In this document: in pieces, positions 1 through 6,351 of the stretch
Layout: every line of letters starts with the position of its first letter
Numbering within the stretch: the first letter of the stretch is position 1
Origin: Nocardioidaceae bacterium
GTDB lineage: Bacteria; Actinomycetota; Actinomycetes; Propionibacteriales; Nocardioidaceae
NCBI GenBank assembly: GCA_020438665.1
Contig: JAGQUE010000155.1
Location: 1 to 10,919 of the forward strand
DNA length: 10,919 nt
Direction of reading: 5' to 3'
Position numbers and translations under genes: made by a program
Notes under the pieces: model-generated
The model's input: the letters and a program-made list of their open reading frames with translations, nothing else
Database searches by the model: none
What the model was told of the DNA's origin: nothing

Positions 1-4
1 CCGG

Positions 5-77
5 CGAGGTGCCCGGTGTGGTCGGGCACTTCGGTGGGCAGCAAGAGGAACTTCGGCGGGCAACACCGGGCACTTCG
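5..77. terminator. Long-arm hairpin downstream of the flavoprotein gene
   Basis: Arms at 9-19 (GTGCCCGGTGT) and 63-73 (ACACCGGGCAC) are perfect 11-bp inverted repeats. The pairing extends outward to 5 and 77 through one G-T pair. The loop is long (about 43 nt) and there is no T-run, so a role as terminator of the minus-strand operon ending at 110 is only possible. The arms share sequence with the 22-bp tandem repeat that overlaps them, so part of the symmetry may be a by-product of that repeat. Confidence 0.35.
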
Positions 78-114
78 GCGGTCCGCAGGGGGCACCTCGG
101 CGTACGGGGTCAGC
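27..114. repeat. Degenerate 22-bp tandem repeat, about four units
   Basis: The core CACTTCGG or a close variant recurs at 27 (CACTTCGG), 49 (AACTTCGG), 71 (CACTTCGG) and 93 (CACCTCGG), exactly 22 bp apart. The bases after the core are also alike in the first three units (TGGGCAGC, CGGGCAAC, CGGTCCGC), followed by a G-rich end. The period is not a multiple of three, so this is not a protein repeat. The last unit runs over the stop codon of the flavoprotein gene at 110-112. Function is unknown. Confidence 0.6.
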
Positions 115-1852
115 GCTTGCGCACCGCCAGGTCGGCGAGGACCTGCTGGCTGGCGAGCTTGCCGGGGCCGCCGGTGACGCAGCCGCCGGGGTGGGTGCCG
201 GAGCCGCACTGGTAGTAGCCCTCGAGCGGGGTGCGGTAGTCGCTGTAGCCGGGCGCGGGGCGCATGAAGTACATCTGCGACCCGAGGAACTCGCCGTGGA
301 AGATGTTGCCCTCGGTCAGCCCGGCGATCCGCTCGATGTCGAGCGGCGTGACGACCTCGCGGTGGAGCACGATGTCGGAGAAGCCCGGGAAGAACGACTC
401 CAGGGTCTGCTGCACGGTGTCGCCGAGGTTCTGGCGCTCCTCGTCCCAGTCGCCGCGCGTCCCGTCGGGCCGTTTGAGCTCATAGGGCGTGTATTGCACG
501 AAGCACGACATGACGTGCTTGCCGGGCGGCGCCATGTCGGGGTCGATGACCGACTGGACGGCGCAGTCGAGGTAGGGACGCTGGGAGAACCAGCCATACT
601 TGGCGTCGTCGAAGGCGCGCTCGAGGTATTCGATCGACGGACCGAGGTTGGTGAAGCCGCGGTATTGGTCGACCCGCCCGGCCAGCGCCGGGAAATGGGG
701 CGCGGCATCGAGGGCGAAGTTGACCTTGGACGACGTGCCCTGGAAGCGGTAGCGCGCGATCGACTCGACGAGGTCGTTGGGCAGCTCGCGCGGGTCGACC
801 AGCTGGTTGAACGTACGGCGTGGGTCGAGCGCCGACGTCACGGCCTTGGCCTTGATCTCGGTGCCGTCGGCGAGGGCGACACCGACAGCCCGGCCGTTCT
901 TGGTGATGACGTGGTCGACGTCGGCGTCGAGCACGATCTCCGCCCCGAACGACTCGGCAGCTCGTGACAGCACCTGGGTGAAGCCGCCGTTGCCGCCCTT
1001 GTGGAACGCCCACGCGCCGAAGTGGCCGTCGTGCTCGCCGATCGAGTGGAACAGCAGCACCAGCCCGGACCCCTGGGACATCGGGCCGACCTTGTTGCCG
1101 ATGATGCCTGAGGAGGCGAGGTAGCCCTTGAGGATGTCGGACTCGAAGTAGTCGTCGAGGAAGTCGGCCGCGCTCGCCGTGAGCAGCCGGATCAGGTCGT
1201 GGGTGACCTTGCGCGGCGCGCTCTTGAGGTGGTGGAGCAGCCAGGCCATGTTGTCGGCGTCGGCCTCGGTCGTGCCCCACGGGTTGGGCGGGACGCGGTC
1301 GAAGAGCGGCTTGACCAGCTTGATGACCCGTTCCATGTCGTGCTCATAGCGGTCCATCGCGTCGGCGTCATGGGGCGAGTGGCGCATGATCTCGCGGAGG
1401 TTCTCGTCGCGGTCCATCGTGAGGAGGAGGTAGTCGCCGTCCTCCTTGGGTGCGAACGAGTTGGGCATCAGCAGTGGCATGAAGCCGTGCTTGACCAGCT
1501 CGAGCTCGTGGATGATCTCGGGACGCAGCAGCGAGAGTGCATAGGAGAACGTCGTGAAGTTGAATCCAGGTTGAAGTTCCTCGGTGATCGCCGCGCCGCC
1601 GACGAGGTGGCGCTTCTCGAGGATCAGGGTCTTGAGACCGGCCTTGGCGAGGTAGGCACCGTGGGTCAGGCCGTTGTGGCCGCCGCCGACCACGACGACG
1701 TCGTACTCCTTGGCCTGGGGGCGGGATGCCTTGGCGGACGGCCTGGCCGAGGCGGTCTGCTTGGCCGCGGCGGTCTTGGCGGCGGGGACGGACTTCTTGG
1801 TCGCGGCCTTCGTGGCCGCTGCCTTCTTGGGGGCCTTCTTGGTGGTCGCCAT
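110..1852 (-). CDS. PYROXD2/phytoene-desaturase-like FAD-dependent oxidoreductase with a Lys/Ala-rich N-terminal tail
   Basis: 580-residue flavoprotein of the PYROXD2 branch of the phytoene desaturase/amine oxidase superfamily. A Rossmann FAD site GGGHNG lies at residues 56-61 with the ribose-binding Glu at 79. The family's C-terminal FAD-closing region is present as MRPAPGYSDYRTP (about 530-542) and CGSGTHPGGCVTGGPG (about 549-564). Residues 1-48 are an unusual tail with 11 Lys and 2 Arg, many Ala and no acidic residue, resembling actinobacterial histone-like proteins. The ATG at 1852 shares its A with the TGA of the upstream GcvT-like gene (TGATG), so translation is probably coupled and the tail probably real. 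No strong ribosome site precedes it. The family is often annotated as phytoene desaturase, but no carotenoid gene is nearby. The likely role is oxidation of a small catabolic intermediate; the substrate is unknown. Confidence 0.88.
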   Translation of the reverse strand: MATTKKAPKKAAATKAATKKSVPAAKTAAAKQTASARPSAKASRPQAKEYDVVVVGGGHNGLTHGAYLAKAGLKTLILEKRHLVGGAAITEELQPGFNFTTFSYALSLLRPEIIHELELVKHGFMPLLMPNSFAPKEDGDYLLLTMDRDENLREIMRHSPHDADAMDRYEHDMERVIKLVKPLFDRVPPNPWGTTEADADNMAWLLHHLKSAPRKVTHDLIRLLTASAADFLDDYFESDILKGYLASSGIIGNKVGPMSQGSGLVLLFHSIGEHDGHFGAWAFHKGGNGGFTQVLSRAAESFGAEIVLDADVDHVITKNGRAVGVALADGTEIKAKAVTSALDPRRTFNQLVDPRELPNDLVESIARYRFQGTSSKVNFALDAAPHFPALAGRVDQYRGFTNLGPSIEYLERAFDDAKYGWFSQRPYLDCAVQSVIDPDMAPPGKHVMSCFVQYTPYELKRPDGTRGDWDEERQNLGDTVQQTLESFFPGFSDIVLHREVVTPLDIERIAGLTEGNIFHGEFLGSQMYFMRPAPGYSDYRTPLEGYYQCGSGTHPGGCVTGGPGKLASQQVLADLAVRKR

Positions 1853-3057
1853 CAGATGTTCGCCGTCTTCCGGGCCGGGTTGAACAGGGGCATCCGCGAC
1901 ACCGTGGCCGCGCAGGTGAGGTATTCGTGGTTGATCGTCTGCTCGACGTGCACGGTCGACCCGAGCGCGGCGTGCTCGGGCTTGACCAGGGCGATGCCGA
2001 TGTGGCGCTGCAGCATGGGGGAGTACATCAGCGTCGTGGCATAGCCGATCCGCTCGCCGTCGGCGTCATAGAGCATCGACTCATAGTCGAGCGGGGTCTC
2101 CTCCTTGGGAGGGATCAGCCCGGCGTCGTCATAGAGCCGGTCCCACTCGGCCCAGTCGAGCACCAGCCCGACGGTCTGCCAGCGCGAGGTCTGGCCGATC
2201 AGCTCGGCGCGCAGCGGGTCGCGGCCGATGAACGGCCGGCTGTCGTCGTCGATGCCCTTGAGCAGCCAGGTCAGCCCCAGCTCGACCGGGGTCAGCCGCT
2301 GGTGGTCGTTGTAGGCATAGCGGGCCGAGGTGAACTCGACGCCGATGAGGATCAGCCCCGCCTCGACGCGGAGCATCATCAGCGCCTCCTCGCCGAAGGG
2401 CCGCAGCCCGTACGGCGTCCCGGTGTCGAGGATCGCATCCACGACCTCGAGCGCGTGGTCGCTCGGGACGAGCACCTCATAGCCGAGGTCGCCGGTGTAG
2501 CCCGTGCGGGAGACGGTCACCGGCGCACCCTTGATCGTGGTCTCGGCCATGCCGAAGAACGGCAGCCCGGCCACATCCGGGGTGAGTCGCGCGAGGATCT
2601 CGCGGGAGCGCGGCCCCTGGAGCGCCAGTACGCCGTAGGCCTCGGAGACGTCGGTGACGGTGACGTCGAAGCCGGCGGTGAGGTCGCTGAGATAGCCGAC
2701 GTTGGGCTCTGCGCAGGTGAGCAGGAACTCGGTCTCGGAGTGGCGGAAGAGGACGCCGTCCTCGAGGAGGTAGCCCTCCTCGTCGCACCAGACCGTGTAT
2801 TGCGCCTTGCCGGGCGAGCAGGTGCGCACGTCGCGGGCCATCACGCCGGCGAGGAAGCGCTCGGCCTCGGGGCCGGCGATGCGGTGCTTGTAGAGCGGCG
2901 AGGAGTCGAAGAGACCGGCGGAGTTGCGGACGCCGAAGTATTCGTGCTTGGCGGAGGTGTCATAGCGCAGCGACGACAGATAGCCCGACCAGTGACCGTA
3001 GAGTCCGGTCCTGTTCAGCTCGCTCAACCGCTGGTGGAACGGCGAGAGTTTGACCAT
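1852..3057 (-). CDS. GcvT/aminomethyltransferase-family, folate-dependent methyl-group transferase
   Basis: 401 residues, the usual length of single-chain GcvT-family enzymes, which bind tetrahydrofolate and take one-carbon groups from N-, O- or S-methyl donors. The N-terminal family motif is VRNSAGLFDSSPLYKHRIAG (43-62). The folate-site segment QYTVWCDEEGYLLEDG (86-101) places Asp100 where GcvT proteins have the catalytic acid. SRTGYTGDLGYEV (183-195) and LRVEAG (229-234) follow, with the C-terminal barrel after about 280. The SSPLYK variant at 52-57, in place of the VSHMGE type of glycine-cleavage T-protein, resembles my recollection of demethylases such as DmdA, LigM and DesA, so this is probably a substrate demethylase rather than true GcvT. 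No gcvH or gcvP is nearby. It is first in a two-gene operon with the flavoprotein at 110-1852. A promoter sits so close to the ATG that the message is probably leaderless. Confidence 0.87.
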   Translation of the reverse strand: MVKLSPFHQRLSELNRTGLYGHWSGYLSSLRYDTSAKHEYFGVRNSAGLFDSSPLYKHRIAGPEAERFLAGVMARDVRTCSPGKAQYTVWCDEEGYLLEDGVLFRHSETEFLLTCAEPNVGYLSDLTAGFDVTVTDVSEAYGVLALQGPRSREILARLTPDVAGLPFFGMAETTIKGAPVTVSRTGYTGDLGYEVLVPSDHALEVVDAILDTGTPYGLRPFGEEALMMLRVEAGLILIGVEFTSARYAYNDHQRLTPVELGLTWLLKGIDDDSRPFIGRDPLRAELIGQTSRWQTVGLVLDWAEWDRLYDDAGLIPPKEETPLDYESMLYDADGERIGYATTLMYSPMLQRHIGIALVKPEHAALGSTVHVEQTINHEYLTCAATVSRMPLFNPARKTANI

Positions 3058-3092
3058 TCCGGCAGGCTAGGCGTTGTTGGACGCGTGCGCAA
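3057..3092 (-). promoter_or_regulatory. Promoter of the GcvT-like operon, probably leaderless
   Basis: Reading the minus strand, TTGCGC (3092-3087) and TAGCCT (3069-3064) are 17 bp apart, good spacing for a vegetative sigma factor. Only six bases separate the -10 from the ATG at 3057, which puts transcription start at or next to the start codon. There is no Shine-Dalgarno sequence. Confidence 0.55.
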
Positions 3093-3107
3093 CAGTTGAC
3101 TTAGGGT
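3075..3107 (+). promoter_or_regulatory. Candidate operator and -10 element for the TetR gene at 3116
   Basis: TGTTG (3075-3079) and CAACA (3090-3094) form an inverted repeat around a 10-bp spacer containing ACGCGT, a size suited to a TetR dimer. It overlaps the -35 of the divergent GcvT-like operon. A second small palindrome, CAACAGTTG (3090-3098), overlaps it. TAGGGT at 3102-3107 fits a -10 box eight bases before the ATG at 3116. I see no convincing -35. The assignment rests on position and symmetry only. Confidence 0.35.
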
Positions 3108-3115
3108 GACCTTCT

Positions 3116-3733
3116 ATGGCACGCATGAGCCCCGCTGCCCGGCGGGCGACGATCCTCGACGCCACGCTGGCCGTGATGGGGCGCAAGGGCATCGCCGGCA
3201 CGACCGTGCGCGACATCGCCGCCGAGATGGGTACGTCGTCGGGACTCATCCACCACTACGTCGCCTCGATGGACGAGCTGCTCGCCGAGGCTTTCGAGCA
3301 GGTGGCCGACGCCGACCTCGCCGTCACGGTGGCGGAGATGGCGTCCTCGGGGGGATCGCCGGTCGCGCGGCTGGCGATGTTCTTGGCGTCCTACTCCCGC
3401 GCCGACAACGACGCCGCCTTCCAGCTGTGGCTCGACGCCTGGGCCGAGGCCTCGCGCCGGCCCGTGCTCCGCGAAGTCTCGATGCGGCTCAACATCGCCT
3501 GGCAGGAGCTGCTCGCGTCGACGATCCGCGACGGGGTCGAGGCCGGCTCGATGGCGTGCGCCGATCCCGACGCCACCGCGTGGCGGATCGTCTCGCTCCT
3601 CGACGGGCTCTCGCTCCAGGTCGTCGCCCACGGCGACTCCCTCGACCGTCGCGTCGTCCACGAGTGGGGCGCGGCGTACGCCGAGACCGAGCTCGCCCTC
3701 CCGGCCGGGTCGCTGCTGGTCCGGCGGGGCTGA
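3116..3733 (+). CDS. TetR/AcrR-family transcriptional regulator (BetI-like), regulator 1
   Basis: 205 residues, a normal TetR length. The N-terminal three-helix DNA-binding domain covers about 10-55, with the helix-turn-helix at TTVRDIAAEMGTSSGLIHHY (29-48). The C-terminal ligand/dimer domain has the BetI-like signature WLDAWAEA and LLDGLSLQVV, also present in the regulator at 8453-9076, so the two are paralogues in the same subfamily. The start is the ATG at 3116, placed eight bases after a -10-like TAGGGT; an ATG at 3125 is an alternative. It diverges from the GcvT-like operon across 58 bp and probably represses it, the usual TetR arrangement. The inducer is unknown, presumably the pathway substrate or its CoA ester. 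The hairpin repeat at 3744-3830 follows immediately. Confidence 0.92.
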   Translation: MARMSPAARRATILDATLAVMGRKGIAGTTVRDIAAEMGTSSGLIHHYVASMDELLAEAFEQVADADLAVTVAEMASSGGSPVARLAMFLASYSRADNDAAFQLWLDAWAEASRRPVLREVSMRLNIAWQELLASTIRDGVEAGSMACADPDATAWRIVSLLDGLSLQVVAHGDSLDRRVVHEWGAAYAETELALPAGSLLVRRG

Positions 3734-3743
3734 CGCCGCACGC

Positions 3744-3830
3744 CGTACGCCGTCCACCCAACTGGTGCGCCCGTGTGGAGGGTTAGTGCCACCTATACCG
3801 GGCACTAACCCCGACCACCGGCGCACCAGT
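3744..3830. repeat. Nested-hairpin repeat, copy A
   Basis: The outer arms ACTGGTGCGCC (3761-3771) and GGCGCACCAGT (3820-3830) are perfect 11-bp inverted repeats. Inside them GGGTTAGTGCC (3780-3790) and GGCACTAACCC (3801-3811) form a second perfect 11-bp stem around a 10-nt loop holding CTATACC. The shoulder from CGTACG (3744) is also shared with copy B at 9089-9177. It lies between the convergent ends of the TetR gene (3733) and the acyl-CoA dehydrogenase gene (3887), where it could act as a two-way terminator. The high similarity of two distant copies suggests a dispersed repeat family. Confidence 0.8.
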
Positions 3831-3886
3831 CAGCACGCCGGCGCGGCAGATGGGGCACCAGCTGCGCCCTGCTAGGCGTACGACGC

Positions 3887-5086
3887 TCACCCCACCAACG
3901 CCGACCGACCACGCTTGACCAGCTGGTCGGCGACGACGACCCGCTGGAGCTCGGAGGCGCCCTCCCAGATGCGCTCGACGCGCAGCTCGCGATAGAAGCG
4001 CTCGGCGACGTTCTCACGCATATAGCCACGTCCGCCGAAGATCTGCACCGCCCGGTCGGCCACGCGCCCGGCCATCTCAGAGGCATAGAGCTTGGCCATC
4101 GAGCAGCGGCCGTGGGCCACCTTGCGGGCCTCGGCGACGGCGGCCGGGTCGGACAGTGACTCCGCCTCGTCGAGCCCGCGCGCGACCTCATAGACCATCG
4201 CGCGGGCGGCGAACAGCTCGGTCAGCGAGTCGGCGAGCATGGCCTGGACGAGCTGGCGCTCGGTCAGCGGTACGCCGCCGACGAGGCGCTGCGACGCGAA
4301 CTGGGTGGCCTCGTCGACCAGCCGCTCCGCCGCCCCGAGACACCGCGCCGCCACCATGAGCCGCTCGAAGCGGAACCACTCATAGCTGAAGCGCATCCCG
4401 TCGCCCTCGGCCCCGACGAGGTTGGCCACCGGCACCCGCACGCCGGTGAACGACACGATGGGGTGCTCGTGGGCGATGGTGTGGGTGTAGGCCGGCGTCC
4501 GGTCGACCGCCATCCCGGGAGACGGCTTGTCCACCACGAGGAGCACGTGCTCGCCGTCGTTGTCCCCGCCCTGGAGCACGGCCTGGACGAACACATAGTC
4601 GGCCTCGTTGTAGGACGTGACGTGCCACTTCACCCCGTCGACGACATAGACGTCGCCGTCGCGGCGAGCCGTCGCCGCGAGCTGGGAGGGGTCGGAGCCG
4701 GCGAACTCCTCGGTGATGGCATAACACTCGGTGCGCTCGCCGCGGATCGTCGGCTTGAGCCAGGTCTCGAGCTGGTGGTCGGTGGCGACCTCGGGCCACC
4801 AGGCGGGCGGCGTCGCGAGCACCCACCCGAGGGCGTTGGTGACCCGGCCGCCCTGCTCCTGGACCAGCACCTGCTGGAGCGACGTGCAGCCACCGCCGCC
4901 CAGCGACACGGGCAGGTTGGTGGCATAGAGCCCGTCGGTGATCGCCCGCTTGCGGTGCTGCTCGGCGACCCCGTCGGGCAGGTGGCCGCCGTGCGCCTCG
5001 GCGTACTCCTCGAGCGGGATCAGGTCGTCGGCGAACGCTCGCGCGCGGGCCTGGAGGTCGAGGTCGGCGGCACTCAGGGCGTACAT
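3887..5086 (-). CDS. Acyl-CoA dehydrogenase family protein
   Basis: 399 residues, typical length for FAD-dependent acyl-CoA dehydrogenases, which introduce an alpha-beta double bond into acyl-CoA and pass electrons to ETF. The N-terminal helical domain covers about 1-115. The flavin/substrate motif YAITEEFAGSDPSQL spans 122-136, matching the family's TEP-GAGSD motif with EEF in place of EPG. The C-terminal helical domain has QIFGGRGYMRE (348-358) and IWEGASELQR (373-382). Glu375 is in the position of the catalytic base of medium-chain dehydrogenase, so the enzyme should be active. A strong Shine-Dalgarno AGGAGG (complement of 5094-5099) lies seven bases from the ATG at 5086. It diverges from the DAO-family oxidoreductase over a gap holding the TGACTGACTGTTCAGTC operator. 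Its partner synthetase is probably the one at 6352-8361. Substrate chain length cannot be judged. Confidence 0.93.
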   Translation of the reverse strand: MYALSAADLDLQARARAFADDLIPLEEYAEAHGGHLPDGVAEQHRKRAITDGLYATNLPVSLGGGGCTSLQQVLVQEQGGRVTNALGWVLATPPAWWPEVATDHQLETWLKPTIRGERTECYAITEEFAGSDPSQLAATARRDGDVYVVDGVKWHVTSYNEADYVFVQAVLQGGDNDGEHVLLVVDKPSPGMAVDRTPAYTHTIAHEHPIVSFTGVRVPVANLVGAEGDGMRFSYEWFRFERLMVAARCLGAAERLVDEATQFASQRLVGGVPLTERQLVQAMLADSLTELFAARAMVYEVARGLDEAESLSDPAAVAEARKVAHGRCSMAKLYASEMAGRVADRAVQIFGGRGYMRENVAERFYRELRVERIWEGASELQRVVVADQLVKRGRSALVG

Positions 5087-5093
5087 CGGCGCT

Positions 5094-5099
5094 CCTCCT
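5094..5099 (-). promoter_or_regulatory. Shine-Dalgarno site of the acyl-CoA dehydrogenase gene
   Basis: AGGAGG on the minus strand with a seven-base spacer to the ATG at 5086. It fixes this start and contrasts with the neighbouring genes at 3057, 3116 and 5145, which have no ribosome site. Confidence 0.75.
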
Positions 5100-5108
5100 G
5101 CGAGACGA

Positions 5109-5137
5109 TTGACTGACTGTTCAGTCTATGCGAGCGT
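5109..5137 (+). promoter_or_regulatory. Candidate leaderless promoter of the DAO-family oxidoreductase gene
   Basis: TTGACT at 5109-5114 matches a -35 box, and GAGCGT at 5132-5137, which keeps the most conserved A2 and T6 of a -10, is 17 bp away. Seven bases follow before the GTG at 5145. The operator covers the -35 and most of the spacer, so binding there should block RNA polymerase. The -10 match is weak. Confidence 0.4.
5110..5126. promoter_or_regulatory. TetR-type operator, site 1
   Basis: TGACTGACTGTTCAGTC is identical over 17 bp to the sequence at 8372-8388. Its core GACTG-TT-CAGTC (5115-5126) is a perfect 5-2-5 palindrome, and the extra TGACT gives a direct repeat on one side. It lies in the 58-bp gap between the divergent genes at 5086 and 5145 and can control both. 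The most likely binding protein is the TetR encoded at 8453-9076, whose own upstream gap holds the other copy. The regulator at 3116 cannot be excluded. Confidence 0.78.
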
Positions 5138-5144
5138 CGGCCTC

Positions 5145-6332
5145 GTGACGAGCGTCGATGTCGTGGTCGTGGGTGGCGGCACGATCGGGGGCTGGGCGGC
5201 CGCCTTCCTGCGCGAGGAGGGGCTCGCGGTCCTGCTGATCGAGCGCGCCACGCTCGGGTCGGGCGCCAGCTCGCGCGCCGCGGGCATGGTCCGCGCGCAG
5301 GGCGGGACCGAGCCGGCGGTGCGGCTGGGCCAGTGGACGCAGGCGTTCTATCGCGGCCAACGCGACCGCTACGGCGTCGACTCGGGCTTCGTCGAGACCG
5401 GCTACTACATGCCGTGCTTCACCGAGGACGAGGTGCAGTCGGCCTATGCCCGCATCGCGATGCAGCAGTCGCTCGGCCTCGCCGCCGAGTGGGTGACGCC
5501 CGACGAGCTCGACCACCGCAACCCGATCATGGCGCCGGGCAAGACGCGCGGTGCGTCCTACTTCTCCGGCGACGGCTATCTCGACCCGCCCCGCAACGTC
5601 GCCGCCTATGCCGCCGCGCTCGCGGCGTCGGGCGTCCAGGTCTGGGAGCGTACGACGTTCACCGGGCTGCTGACCGGTGGCGACCGGGTGACCGGCGTGA
5701 CGACCTCGCGGGGCGACGTGATGTGTGGCGCGGTCGTGCTGACCGGCGGCCCGAGCCTCCCGTCCGTCGGCGACGCGGCCGGCGCGGCACGCATCTGGTC
5801 CGGCGGGACGCGCCACCAGGTCGTCGTGACCGGGGCTCACCCCGACCTGGCGCACGCCAACGTCCCGATGGTCTTCGATGTGATGTCGGGGATCTATTGG
5901 CGTCCCGAGGACGGCGGTCTGCTGTGGGGGATGTCCAACCCCGACGAGCAGCCGGGCGAGGCGCAGGAGTTCGACGACGACTACTTCGCGGTGATGCGCG
6001 CCCGGGTGGCCGAGCTGGTGCCGGTCACCGCCGAGCTCGGGCTGCGGCGGCGGTGGGCGGCGACGATCGACTACACCCCCGACCACCTGCCGATCATCGG
6101 CCCGATGCTGCGCCCCGACGGCACGTCCGTCGAGGGCGCATGGGTGGCGGCCGCCGGCGGCCACGGGATGATGTGGGGCCCCGGCGTCAGCCGCTCGGTC
6201 GCCGACCTGGTCATCGCCGGCCGGACCGATGTCGTTGACGCCGCCCCACTCGGCATGGACCTCTTCGATGACCGTGGTCGCTCCACCCTGGCCACCGACC
6301 CGATGACGCTGCCGTTCCCCGAGCGGGCCTGA
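5145..6332 (+). CDS. FAD-dependent oxidoreductase of the DAO / sarcosine oxidase beta-subunit family
   Basis: 395 residues, the size of single-chain D-amino-acid-oxidase-fold (DAO) enzymes that oxidise secondary or tertiary amines such as sarcosine or dimethylglycine. The FAD-binding GGGTIG is at 10-15, Glu33 closes the Rossmann strand, and SGASSRAAGMVR (39-50) is the family's second flavin-contact segment. No His is present at the place where dimethylglycine oxidase attaches FAD covalently, so the flavin is probably not covalently bound. The C-terminal end has DYTPDHLPIIGP and GGHGMMWGPGVSRSVADL, which close the FAD site. The chosen start is GTG 5145: the Rossmann strand begins four residues later, while the open frame upstream runs across the operator and lacks family-like sequence. 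No ribosome site is present. With the separate GcvT-like protein at 1852 it could mimic the two halves of dimethylglycine oxidase. Substrate unproven. Confidence 0.88.
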   Translation: MTSVDVVVVGGGTIGGWAAAFLREEGLAVLLIERATLGSGASSRAAGMVRAQGGTEPAVRLGQWTQAFYRGQRDRYGVDSGFVETGYYMPCFTEDEVQSAYARIAMQQSLGLAAEWVTPDELDHRNPIMAPGKTRGASYFSGDGYLDPPRNVAAYAAALAASGVQVWERTTFTGLLTGGDRVTGVTTSRGDVMCGAVVLTGGPSLPSVGDAAGAARIWSGGTRHQVVVTGAHPDLAHANVPMVFDVMSGIYWRPEDGGLLWGMSNPDEQPGEAQEFDDDYFAVMRARVAELVPVTAELGLRRRWAATIDYTPDHLPIIGPMLRPDGTSVEGAWVAAAGGHGMMWGPGVSRSVADLVIAGRTDVVDAAPLGMDLFDDRGRSTLATDPMTLPFPERA

Positions 6333-6351
6333 GGCTCAGCGAGGCTAGTGG

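Noticed and set aside
110..1852. A true carotenoid phytoene desaturase
   Set aside because: The sequence motifs fit the PYROXD2 branch, and no phytoene synthase or other carotenoid gene is near.
3006..3014. TGTTCAG near 3010 as a third TetR operator
   Set aside because: It lies inside the GcvT-like coding region and lacks the second arm of the palindrome.
1852..3057. The T-protein of the glycine cleavage system
   Set aside because: No gcvH or gcvP is nearby and the SSPLYK segment differs from the usual T-protein motif; a demethylase role fits the context better.
1726..3099. A long open frame on the plus strand running antisense to both the flavoprotein and GcvT-like genes, and similar long antisense frames elsewhere
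   Set aside because: They lie opposite genes with clear family motifs, have Arg/Gly/Val-rich low-complexity products, and are expected in very GC-rich DNA where stop codons are rare.
3096..3114. An iron-box (DtxR/IdeR) like sequence around TTAGGGTGACCT
   Set aside because: Only half of the 19-bp palindrome is present and the neighbours have no iron function.
6327..6351. A terminator hairpin between the convergent oxidoreductase and synthetase genes
   Set aside because: CTGA-GGC-TCAG gives only a 4-bp stem with no T-run, too weak to call.
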